A DNA stretch of 7,286 nt, taken from the NCBI GenBank assembly GCA_013360985.1, contig JABWAM010000124.1, positions 1 through 7,286 of the forward strand, read 5' to 3'. This stretch comes from Verrucomicrobiia bacterium. Its GTDB lineage: Bacteria; Verrucomicrobiota; Verrucomicrobiia; JABWAM01. This document shows, piece after piece, positions 1 to 5,711 of this stretch; within the stretch, counting starts at the first letter, position 1, and every line of letters begins with the position of its first letter. The notes under the pieces were generated by a model. It saw only the letters and a program-made list of their open reading frames with translations. It did no database searches and was not told the DNA's origin. The position numbers and the translations under genes were made by a program.

Positions 1-142
1 CGACGGCGTCGGGGGTGCGATGGGCGGACATGACGCGCACTTCGTGAGGCACGCCGAATTCGCCGAGGGTTTTGTGGCAGCGCTCCATGATTGCGAAATC
101 GGATTCGCTGCCCATGAGGATCGCGACGCGCGGGGAGGACAT
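1..142 (-). CDS. purE: PurE, N5-carboxyaminoimidazole ribonucleotide mutase (5' end only)
   Basis: Only the first 47 codons are in the window; the gene runs leftward off the edge. The product opens MSSPRVAILMGSESDF and continues to VMSAHRTPDAV. This shows the PurE GSxSD loop at residues 11-15, which binds the phosphate of the nucleotide substrate, and the SAHRTP motif at residues 39-44, whose histidine is the catalytic proton carrier in the family. PurE is a cytosolic enzyme that rearranges N5-CAIR to 4-carboxyaminoimidazole ribonucleotide in de novo purine synthesis, usually working with PurK. The start at 142 matches the usual short PurE N-terminus, although it has no Shine-Dalgarno sequence. 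The frame stays open upstream to another ATG at 241, which would add 33 residues unlike PurE, so I prefer 142. Class I (mutase) and class II (direct carboxylase) cannot be separated on this fragment. Any purK partner would lie outside the window. Confidence 0.95.
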   Translation of the reverse strand, partial: MSSPRVAILMGSESDFAIMERCHKTLGEFGVPHEVRVMSAHRTPDAV

Positions 143-149
143 GGGCGTA

Positions 150-178
150 TTTTTATCGAGAAGCGCGGCGGATGCCAA
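150..178 (-). promoter_or_regulatory. Probable sigma-70 promoter of purE, placing the start of transcription at or near the ATG
   Basis: Read on the - strand, TTGGCA (178-173, five of six matches to the -35 consensus) is followed after exactly 17 bases by TAAAAA (155-150, four of six matches to the -10 consensus). Only seven bases separate the -10 box from the purE ATG at 142. Transcription would therefore begin on or next to the A of the ATG and leave no room for a ribosome binding site. This agrees with the absence of any GGAGG-like sequence before the ATG. The -10 box lies in a short A/T run (148-156) that stands out in GC-rich surroundings. Confidence 0.5.
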
Positions 179-299
179 AGGGAAAACGTCTCTCAACGGA
201 AAATGCCTCGCCCAGGGTGTTTTCGGCCTGGTGGGATTCATCGCCGCGGGGATCTTCCGCGCGCGCGCTTCGTCGGATGCGACGCCGCCCGACGCGCAT

Positions 300-328
300 T
301 TGAAAATCGGCGCGCCATCTCTCAAGAT
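300..328 (+). promoter_or_regulatory. Weak candidate promoter for the ROK remnant
   Basis: TTGAAA (300-305, five of six matches to the -35 consensus) is followed after 17 bases by CAAGAT (323-328), which matches only three of six -10 positions. It lies ten bases before the ATG at 338 that may have been the original start of the ROK repressor gene. There is no Shine-Dalgarno sequence before that ATG. The rest of the 143-337 gap between purE and the ROK remnant holds no convincing gene and no RNA that I can recognise. Confidence 0.2.
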
Positions 329-337
329 TCCTCTGTC

Positions 338-897
338 ATGAACAACGATCGCTTGGCGATCTGCAATCATCGTCGGATGAAACGGATCAATGGCGCTATT
401 CTGCTGCAATTGCTTCACTGCAAACCGGGGAATCGCGGATTGTCGATGAAATCGGACATTCCATTTTCGATCCGCGCGGCGCGCGATGTTCATGCGGACG
501 GCGTGGGTGTCTTGAGGCGATCGCTTCCCTTGACATCATTCGTCGAGCCATCAGTCGCTCCACCCATCGTCCTCTTTCCCGCCTGACGGTTCCCGTGATC
601 GCGCGGATGCTTGATGAGGGCAACCGTTCGGCGCGGGCGGTGGCGCGCAATGCCGCGCGGGCGGTGGGCTTGGTGGTGGCGAACCTCGTGGATGTGGTCA
701 ATCCTTCCCACGTGGTGATCTCGGGAGAAACGGCGCGTCTGGGCCCGTTTTTTCAGCAGGCGCTGGATGAGGCGCCGACGGAGTTTGTGATCCCGATTTT
801 TCGCGAGAAGCTGCGGCTTGCGCCCACTCGATGGGGAGATGACGTCGCGCTCTTGGGGGCGGCGGTCGGAGTCTTTCAAACCGTGCTGGATCTTTGA
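338..897 (+). pseudogene. ROK-family transcriptional repressor/sugar kinase remnant, internally deleted and frameshifted
   Basis: Frame 1 is open from 304 to the TGA at 895-897. From about 448 it encodes a clear ROK C-terminal half: EIGHS (448-462), the zinc-binding motif CSCGRRGCLEAIAS (487-528), then VVANLVDVVNPSHVVISGE and DDVALLGAAVGVF near the end. In the family the EIGH histidine and the CxCGxxGC cysteines bind zinc, and the fold binds sugars. No ATG, GTG or TTG lies in this frame between 304 and 594, and the first GTG (595) falls after the zinc motif. The N-terminal kinase half with its DxGGT and GTGIG signatures is absent. In frame 2 an ATG at 338 begins a stretch reading RRMKRINGAILLQLLHCKPG (374-433), which resembles the first helix of a ROK helix-turn-helix domain. 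I infer an out-of-frame deletion of roughly 200 residues. The zinc/C-terminal part is secure; the helix-turn-helix stub is tentative. A gene finder may call 595-897 as a short protein. Confidence 0.75.
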
Positions 898-985
898 CGG
901 GCGGCCGGAGGCGAGGGGGAGTCGGATGGCGGCCGGCGCCGAAAGGGTTTGGAGTTGCGGCGAGATGGCGCCTGCGGGGTGAAAA

Positions 986-1071
986 TGGTGGGCAGGGATG
1001 GATTCGAACCATCGAAGGCCGAGGCCAGCAGATTTACAGTCTGCCCCGTTTGACCGCTTCGGTACCTGCCC
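986..1071 (-). tRNA. tRNA-Tyr (anticodon GUA), CCA encoded
   Basis: Read on the - strand this is a complete class II tRNA. The acceptor stem GGGCAGG (1071-1065) pairs with CCTGCCC (996-990), followed by discriminator A and an encoded CCA (988-986). The D stem is CCG/CGG. The anticodon stem GCAGA/TCTGC encloses the loop CTGTAAA with anticodon GTA at 1037-1035. A long variable arm carries a GGCC/GGCC stem, as expected for bacterial tRNA-Tyr. The T arm is GATGG-TTCGAAT-CCATC. GUA reads both tyrosine codons through Q-modified G34 (established for the family). The gene stands alone, convergent with the ROK remnant and divergent from the permease operon. The 88 bases between the ROK stop and its 3' end show no hairpin with a T-tract. 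Confidence 0.97.
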
Positions 1072-1077
1072 GGGGCG

Positions 1078-1097
1078 TCGCGGCGGGTTCGCCGCGA
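1078..1097. repeat. Perfect 8-bp inverted repeat (hairpin) in the tRNA 5' leader
   Basis: TCGCGGCG (1078-1085) and CGCCGCGA (1090-1097) are perfect reverse complements around a GGTT loop. The element starts seven bases upstream of the tRNA 5' end and downstream of the candidate tRNA promoter, so it would fold in the tRNA precursor leader. It has no T-run on either side, which argues against an intrinsic terminator. It could equally be a protein-binding palindrome or chance in GC-rich DNA. Confidence 0.5.
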
Positions 1098-1103
1098 AGG
1101 CTC

Positions 1104-1132
1104 ACTATCCTTTGGCCGTTCTCGCGCCGCAA
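1104..1132 (-). promoter_or_regulatory. Candidate promoter of tRNA-Tyr
   Basis: On the - strand, TTGCGG (1132-1127) is followed after exactly 17 bases by GATAGT (1109-1104), which matches four of six -10 consensus positions. The -10 box lies 32 bases before the tRNA 5' end, leaving a leader of about 25 bases. The -35 half is weak, matching only the TTG, so the call rests mainly on position, spacing and the -10 box. Confidence 0.4.
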
Positions 1133-1215
1133 GCGGAAAGCGTCGCCGCCGCGCTTTGAGGTTGCGGCCCCGAGGGAAAAATCGTTTGCTTCCGGCGCAG
1201 ATGAAGGGCGAATCG

Positions 1216-3042
1216 ATGGGGGCCGGCATGTGGAGGTCGCTGTGGATCGCGGCGCGCGAGCGTTTCGCGCGCCACGATCTGCAGCCGCTTCCGCTGCGAG
1301 GCGTCTTGCGCGACTATGCCCGCGCGCAGTTTGCCGCCGACGCGCGCGCGGCGTTCAACGTGGCGTTCGTCGCCTTTCCGCAAGGGATGGCCTACGCCTT
1401 GATCGCCGGTTTGCCGGTCTGGTACGGGATCTACGGCGGAGCGGTCGCCTCGGTGGTCGGCGGTTGTTTTGGGAGCAGTCGCCACACGATCCTCGGCCCG
1501 ACGAACGCCTCGGCGATTCTCGCGCTCACGGCGTTCGCGGCGCTTCCCGAGGGATACTCTCCGGAACGCGCGGTGAGTCTGCTCTGCCTGATGGTGGGCG
1601 CGGTCCTCCTGGCGGGCGCATTTCTGCGTCTCGCGAGTCTGACCCAGTACGTCTCCCACAGCGTCCTGACGGGCTACGTCGCGGGGGCGGCGGTCCTCAT
1701 CATTGCGAACCAGCTTCATCATGTCTTGGGAGTGACGATTTCGCGTTCGGCGAGTCTGATCGAGGTGTGTCTGCGCACGGCGAAAGCGCTGCCGGAGACG
1801 AACGAATTTTCTCTGCTCTTCGGGGGATTGGCCTTGGCCATCTGGCTCTTGTGCCGCCGGCGGTTTCCGAGGATGCCCGCCGTCGCCGTGGCTTTGGCGG
1901 GATGCGCGGCGGTCGCGTGGGGCGTCCGCGCGTGCGGTCTGGAAGTCCGGACACTCGCGCCGTCGTCTTTCGGGAGCTGGAGCTTCACCGTGCCGCGGGT
2001 GGATCCCGAGCTCATCAATCTCCTGTCGAGTTCGGCCCTCGCGATCGCTTTCGTGGCGGTGCTCGAGTGCTCTCTGATGGCGCGGACTTTGGCGCATCGC
2101 TCGGGGGATCCGGTGAACGGGAACCAGGATATGATGAGCCTCGGTCTAGCCAACGCGGCCTGCGGATGGCTGGGAGGGATGGCCGCCTCCGGCTCGTTGA
2201 CGCGCTCCGCGCTGAATTGGACGAGCGGGGCGGTGACGCCGTTCGCGAGCGTGCTCTGCGGAACGCTCTGCGCGGTCGGCGCGCTTTTCTTGGGGCCGCT
2301 GGTGGGGTGCGTGCCGTTGAGCGCGCTGGCGATGATGGTGATCTGCATCGCCGGGTCGCTCGTTCACCCGCGCCAGATCCGCGTCGCCTTGCGGGCGACG
2401 AAATCGGATGCGGCGGTCTTTCTCACGACCTTCCTCGCGGCTTTGCTCGCGCCGTTGGACTTCGCGATCTTCCTTGGGACGGGGGCCTCGCTCGCGCTTT
2501 TTCTCCGCAAGGTTCGCAGCCCGGCGCTCGCGGAATACACGTTTGACGAGGAGGGGCAGTTGCGCCAGCTCGAGGACAAGGCGGGGCGGGCGGATCCGCA
2601 GATCTCGATCGTGCACGTCGAGGGAGAACTCTTTTTCGGCGCGGCGGAAGTCTTCCAGCAACAGATTCGGATTTTGGCCAAAGATCCGGAGATCCGGGTG
2701 GTCATTTTGCGGCTCAAGAACGCGCGGCATCTCGACGCCACGAGCGTGCTCGCTCTCGAGGATCTCGCGCGGTTTCTCGGCGAAACGGGGCGCGCCCTGC
2801 TGGTCTCGGGCGTGATGCGCGACGCGATGCGCGTCTTGCGCAACTCGGGCCTGATTCCTATTATCGGACGGCAGAACATCTTTGTGGGGTCCGCGACGAA
2901 CCCGAACGTTTCGACGCGCAAGGCGTTGATGCGCGCTCAGGAACTCCTGGGCGGCAGGGAGGCCTCGATTCGGATCTTCGCGGAGGCGCCGCGCGGCGCG
3001 AACGAGGAATCAATGGATGACGAAGGAACGAATCATCGTTGA
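1216..3042 (+). CDS. SulP/SLC26-family inorganic anion permease with C-terminal STAS domain
   Basis: The 608-residue product is a full-length SulP transporter of the inner membrane. Residues 1-40 are a cytoplasmic N-terminus. From about 45 to 430 lie hydrophobic segments with family signatures: NVAFVAFPQGMAYALIAGLP (48-67), GPTNASAIL (94-102), the glutamate of AVLECSLMAR (284), GNQDMMSLGLANAACGWLGG (302-321) and SGSLTRSALNWTSGA (325-339). Residues about 462-580 form a STAS domain, with HLDATSV (505-511) at the position of the phosphorylatable loop of SpoIIAA-like proteins, and the common SulP ending STRKALMRAQELLG. SulP members carry sulfate, bicarbonate or other anions, often with H+ or Na+; the substrate cannot be read here. 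I chose ATG 1216 because AAGGG sits seven bases upstream. ATGs at 1201 and 1228 and TTG 1156 are in frame, but 1201 and 1156 lack such a site. It appears to head the operon; I found no convincing promoter between 1098 and 1215. Confidence 0.93.
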   Translation: MGAGMWRSLWIAARERFARHDLQPLPLRGVLRDYARAQFAADARAAFNVAFVAFPQGMAYALIAGLPVWYGIYGGAVASVVGGCFGSSRHTILGPTNASAILALTAFAALPEGYSPERAVSLLCLMVGAVLLAGAFLRLASLTQYVSHSVLTGYVAGAAVLIIANQLHHVLGVTISRSASLIEVCLRTAKALPETNEFSLLFGGLALAIWLLCRRRFPRMPAVAVALAGCAAVAWGVRACGLEVRTLAPSSFGSWSFTVPRVDPELINLLSSSALAIAFVAVLECSLMARTLAHRSGDPVNGNQDMMSLGLANAACGWLGGMAASGSLTRSALNWTSGAVTPFASVLCGTLCAVGALFLGPLVGCVPLSALAMMVICIAGSLVHPRQIRVALRATKSDAAVFLTTFLAALLAPLDFAIFLGTGASLALFLRKVRSPALAEYTFDEEGQLRQLEDKAGRADPQISIVHVEGELFFGAAEVFQQQIRILAKDPEIRVVILRLKNARHLDATSVLALEDLARFLGETGRALLVSGVMRDAMRVLRNSGLIPIIGRQNIFVGSATNPNVSTRKALMRAQELLGGREASIRIFAEAPRGANEESMDDEGTNHR

Positions 3043-4597
3043 GGCGGAGGCGGAAACGGAGGAGGGGCTGCCCGAAGAGCTCGAGCGGCTGCGCCTGCTC
3101 GTGGAAGAAACGCGCGACTGGATTTGGGAGATCGGGCCCGACCTGCGCTACACCTACAGCAGCGCCCAAGTGCAGGCGATCTTGGGATACGACGCTTCGG
3201 AAGTGATCGGCCGCGCGCCGTGGGATTTTATGCCGCCCGAAGAGGCGGCGCGCGTGAAGGCGCTGCTCGAGCCGAGAATTGCCGCGCGGCAGCCGATCCT
3301 CCTCGTCGAAAACGTCGCGCTCCATCGCGATGGACGCCGCGTGACCCTCGAGACGAGCGGCAAACCCTTTTTCAACCGGGAGGGCGTCTGGCTCGGATAC
3401 ATCGGGGTGGATCGCGACATCTCGCGCCGCCGGCAGACGGAGGATGCGCTGCGCGAGAGCGAACGCCGCTTTTCGACGCTGATGGACAATCTCCAAGGCA
3501 TGGTCTATCGCTGCCGGGACGACGCGAAGTGGACGATGGAGTTCGTGAGCGCGGGGGCGCTTTCCTTGACCGGATGTTCGCCGGAGGCCTTGATTCAGAA
3601 CGCGCAAAGGTCTTACGACGACCTGATTCATCCCGAGGACCGCGCGACGGTGCGCGCCGAGGTGCGCAAGGCGATCGCGCTTCGCGCGCCGTTCCAGATC
3701 ACCTACCGCCTCACGACTCCGCAAGGGGCGGAGAAATGGGTGTGGGAGCGCGGGCGCGGGGTGTTCGGCGCAGATGGCGCGCTGACCGCGATCGAGGGGT
3801 TCATCATGGACATCTCGGAGCGCATTCGGTCCGAGCACGACCGGGCGCGCGCCGACGCGCAGATGCGGCGTCTGGCGAAGCTCGAGAGCCTCGGGGTGCT
3901 CGCCGGAGGGGTCGCGCACGAGTTCAACAACCTCCTGACGGCGATTCTCGGCAACGCGGAGGTGGCGTTGACGAAACTTCCGGAAGAATCTCCGGCGAGG
4001 AGCAATCTCGAACTCATCTGTCGGACGGCCCTTCGCGCCTCCGAGTTGAGCCGTCAGATGATGGCGTATTCGGGGCAGGGCGGCGTTTCTCTCGGAGAGA
4101 CCGACCTCAAAGAGCTCGTCGTCGAGTCGGCGCATCATCTCGAGCGGCTCCTTCCGGAGGGCGGCCGCCTCGAGTATCGGTTCGAAGAGGCCGTGCCGCG
4201 GTTGCGCGCGGATTCCGCGCAGATTCGCCAAGCGCTCATGAGCCTCGTCGTCAACGCTTCCGAGGCCGGCCCGCCGTCCGGAGGGATCGTGACGGTGAGC
4301 GTCGGGAAGGGGGATCTGCGGCGCGCGGACTTCAAGGCGATGGTGCTCGACGAAGGGCAAGCCGAAGGGCGCTACGCGTATCTCGAAGTCGCCGACAAGG
4401 GGACGGGGATCGAGGCCACGGTCCGTTCGCGGATCTTCGACCCGTTTTACTCGACGAAGTTCGCGGGGCGCGGGCTCGGCCTGGCGGCGGTGCTCGGTGT
4501 CGTTCGGGCGCATCGCGGCGCGATTCGGGTGACGAGCGAGCCGGGGCGCGGGAGCGCTTTTCGGCTCTACTTTCCTTGCGCGTCCGTCGTTTCTTGA
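3017..4597 (+). CDS. Soluble PAS-PAS sensor histidine kinase
   Basis: The 526-residue protein has no signal peptide or membrane segment, so it should sense from the cytosol. A charged N-terminus (1-25) leads into PAS domain 1 (about 26-138, ending WLGYIGVDRDIS) and PAS domain 2 (about 150-270, with WVWERGRGVFGADG and GFIMDISERI). A short helical linker leads to the dimerisation/phosphoacceptor domain, where GGVAHEFNNLLTAILGN places the autophosphorylated histidine at 301. The HATPase domain shows the N box (LVVNASEA, Asn 413), G1 box DKGTG (460-464), F box FDPFYSTKF (475-482) and G2 box GRGLGLA (484-490). The protein ends right after the ATPase fold. Kinases with this HEFNN H-box often carry a fused receiver domain, but this one has none, and no response regulator lies in the window. 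Its ATG is inside the permease gene (26-base overlap), with GAGG nine bases upstream at 3004-3007. The PAS ligand cannot be named: no haem or flavin signature is obvious. Confidence 0.93.
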   Translation: MTKERIIVEAEAETEEGLPEELERLRLLVEETRDWIWEIGPDLRYTYSSAQVQAILGYDASEVIGRAPWDFMPPEEAARVKALLEPRIAARQPILLVENVALHRDGRRVTLETSGKPFFNREGVWLGYIGVDRDISRRRQTEDALRESERRFSTLMDNLQGMVYRCRDDAKWTMEFVSAGALSLTGCSPEALIQNAQRSYDDLIHPEDRATVRAEVRKAIALRAPFQITYRLTTPQGAEKWVWERGRGVFGADGALTAIEGFIMDISERIRSEHDRARADAQMRRLAKLESLGVLAGGVAHEFNNLLTAILGNAEVALTKLPEESPARSNLELICRTALRASELSRQMMAYSGQGGVSLGETDLKELVVESAHHLERLLPEGGRLEYRFEEAVPRLRADSAQIRQALMSLVVNASEAGPPSGGIVTVSVGKGDLRRADFKAMVLDEGQAEGRYAYLEVADKGTGIEATVRSRIFDPFYSTKFAGRGLGLAAVLGVVRAHRGAIRVTSEPGRGSAFRLYFPCASVVS

Positions 4598-4611
4598 CGC
4601 CCGGTTTCTCT

Positions 4612-5697
4612 ATGCCCAGAGTCGCGCGCATGCCAGCTCCCCTGCGCTACGCCATCGTCGGGACCGGAGGAATTGCGCGGCATCATCTGAGCCAGGTCCT
4701 GGAGCGCGGCGGGATCGAAGTGGTCGGCTTCAGCGATCCGTGCGCGGCCAGCCTCGAGCGTTTCGGCGCGGCGCATCCGAAAGCCGTCCGGCATCGCGAT
4801 CCGCGCGTCATGCTCGCGAAGGCGGCGCCGGACCTCGTTTCGATCTGCGCGCCGAACCGGAACCACTGCGCGCTCGTCCTCGCCGCGCTGGCGGCGGGGG
4901 CGCATGTGATCTGCGAAAAGCCGATGGCGATGACGCTCGCCGAGGCGCGCCGCATGGAGGCCGCGCGCCGCCGCGCGCGGCGTCACGGGCTCATCAACTT
5001 CAGCTACCGGAACTGCCCCTCTTTCCGCTTTGCGCGCGAGATGATCGCGGCGGGAGAGATCGGGAGGATCCAGCGGGTGAACGTGGTCTATCTCCAGAGT
5101 TGGCTCGGGGTCTCCTCGGCGCGCTTTTCCTGGAGAAACGACCGGAAGATCGCGGGGTTCGGCGCGCTCGGAGACCTCGGCGCGCACATGATCGACGCCG
5201 CGCGTTTCGTCAGCGGCTTGGAAATTCGCCGCGTGATCGGTCTGGCTCGGACGCTTGTGCCGAACATGCCGGACGCGCATGGAAAACCGCGCGCCGTAAC
5301 GACGGACACCAACGCCGCGTTTCTCGCGGAGTTTGAGGGCGGAGGGATCGGGACCTTCGAGACCTCCCAGACGGCGATCGGTTACGGCAATCATCACCGC
5401 ATCGAGATCAGCGGCTCGCGCGGGACGATCGCCGTCCTCTCCTCGGACGACAAACAGATCTGGATGAATCTGGGCGATCGCCTGTCGCGCTACGCTTCTT
5501 GGACGACAAGCTTGCCCGAGGTGGCGGTCCCGACGGGATTCGTGAGCGCCCAACCGCCGCCGTCGCCGGCCGTCTTGGCGGACGTCCTCCGCGGGGCGAA
5601 GCATGCCTATCCGACGTTCGCGGACGGCGTCCGGGTCCAGGCGGTGTTGGCGGCGATCCAGCGTTCGGAGAGGAACGGACGCTGGGCAACCCTCTGA
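4612..5697 (+). CDS. Gfo/Idh/MocA-family NAD(P)-dependent oxidoreductase
   Basis: The 361-residue product has the usual family length. An N-terminal Rossmann fold opens LRYAIVGTGGIARHHLSQVL, with the nucleotide-binding glycines at 17, 19 and 20. FSDP (40-43) at the end of the second strand is where the cofactor ribose is usually gripped. SICAPNRNH (77-85) and CEKPMA (101-106) follow; the lysine of EKP (103) is the conserved catalytic lysine of the family. In the C-terminal alpha/beta domain, GDLGAHMIDAARF (187-199) carries the conserved Asp and His that line the sugar site. Relatives oxidise or reduce cyclic sugars, inositols and nucleotide sugars; the substrate is not readable. The gene starts 14 bases after the kinase stop and ends 14 bases before the exporter, so co-transcription is likely. 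Neither ATG 4612 nor the in-frame ATG 4630 has a good ribosome binding site. I keep 4612, though 4630 (start MPAPLRYAIVG) is almost as plausible. Confidence 0.92.
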   Translation: MPRVARMPAPLRYAIVGTGGIARHHLSQVLERGGIEVVGFSDPCAASLERFGAAHPKAVRHRDPRVMLAKAAPDLVSICAPNRNHCALVLAALAAGAHVICEKPMAMTLAEARRMEAARRRARRHGLINFSYRNCPSFRFAREMIAAGEIGRIQRVNVVYLQSWLGVSSARFSWRNDRKIAGFGALGDLGAHMIDAARFVSGLEIRRVIGLARTLVPNMPDAHGKPRAVTTDTNAAFLAEFEGGGIGTFETSQTAIGYGNHHRIEISGSRGTIAVLSSDDKQIWMNLGDRLSRYASWTTSLPEVAVPTGFVSAQPPPSPAVLADVLRGAKHAYPTFADGVRVQAVLAAIQRSERNGRWATL

Positions 5698-5711
5698 TCT
5701 TTCTCGCATCC

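Noticed and set aside
271..284. Short palindrome CGTCG-GATG-CGACG upstream of the ROK remnant as an operator
   Set aside because: A five-base arm is expected by chance in this base composition, and it does not resemble a known ROK operator.
530..560. Perfect TTGACA at 530-535 as a -35 box
   Set aside because: It lies inside the ROK coding remnant and no TATAAT-like sequence follows at 16-18 bases.
20..586. 188-residue open frame on the + strand across purE and the purE-ROK gap
   Set aside because: Its first part is antisense to purE and its last part is out of frame with the ROK zinc domain. Only the piece from ATG 338 to about 433 may be a genuine relic, and it is described with the ROK remnant.
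898..985. Possible bidirectional terminator between the ROK remnant and tRNA-Tyr
   Set aside because: There are GC-rich repeats such as GCGGCCGG (901-908 and 929-936), but no stem followed by a T-run on either strand.
894..2546. Long open frame on the + strand starting before the tRNA and running through the permease gene
   Set aside because: It reads through the tRNA on the opposite strand, has arginine/glycine-rich low-complexity composition and no family motif, and overlaps the clearly coding permease frame.
2861..4513. 550-residue open frame on the - strand opposite the histidine kinase
   Set aside because: It is an Arg/Pro/His-rich shadow created by the high-GC codon bias of the kinase gene. 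No recognisable domain or start signal is visible.
4567..5709. 380-residue open frame on the - strand opposite the oxidoreductase
   Set aside because: It is a shadow of the Gfo/Idh/MocA gene: the composition is charged and repetitive, and no motif is seen.
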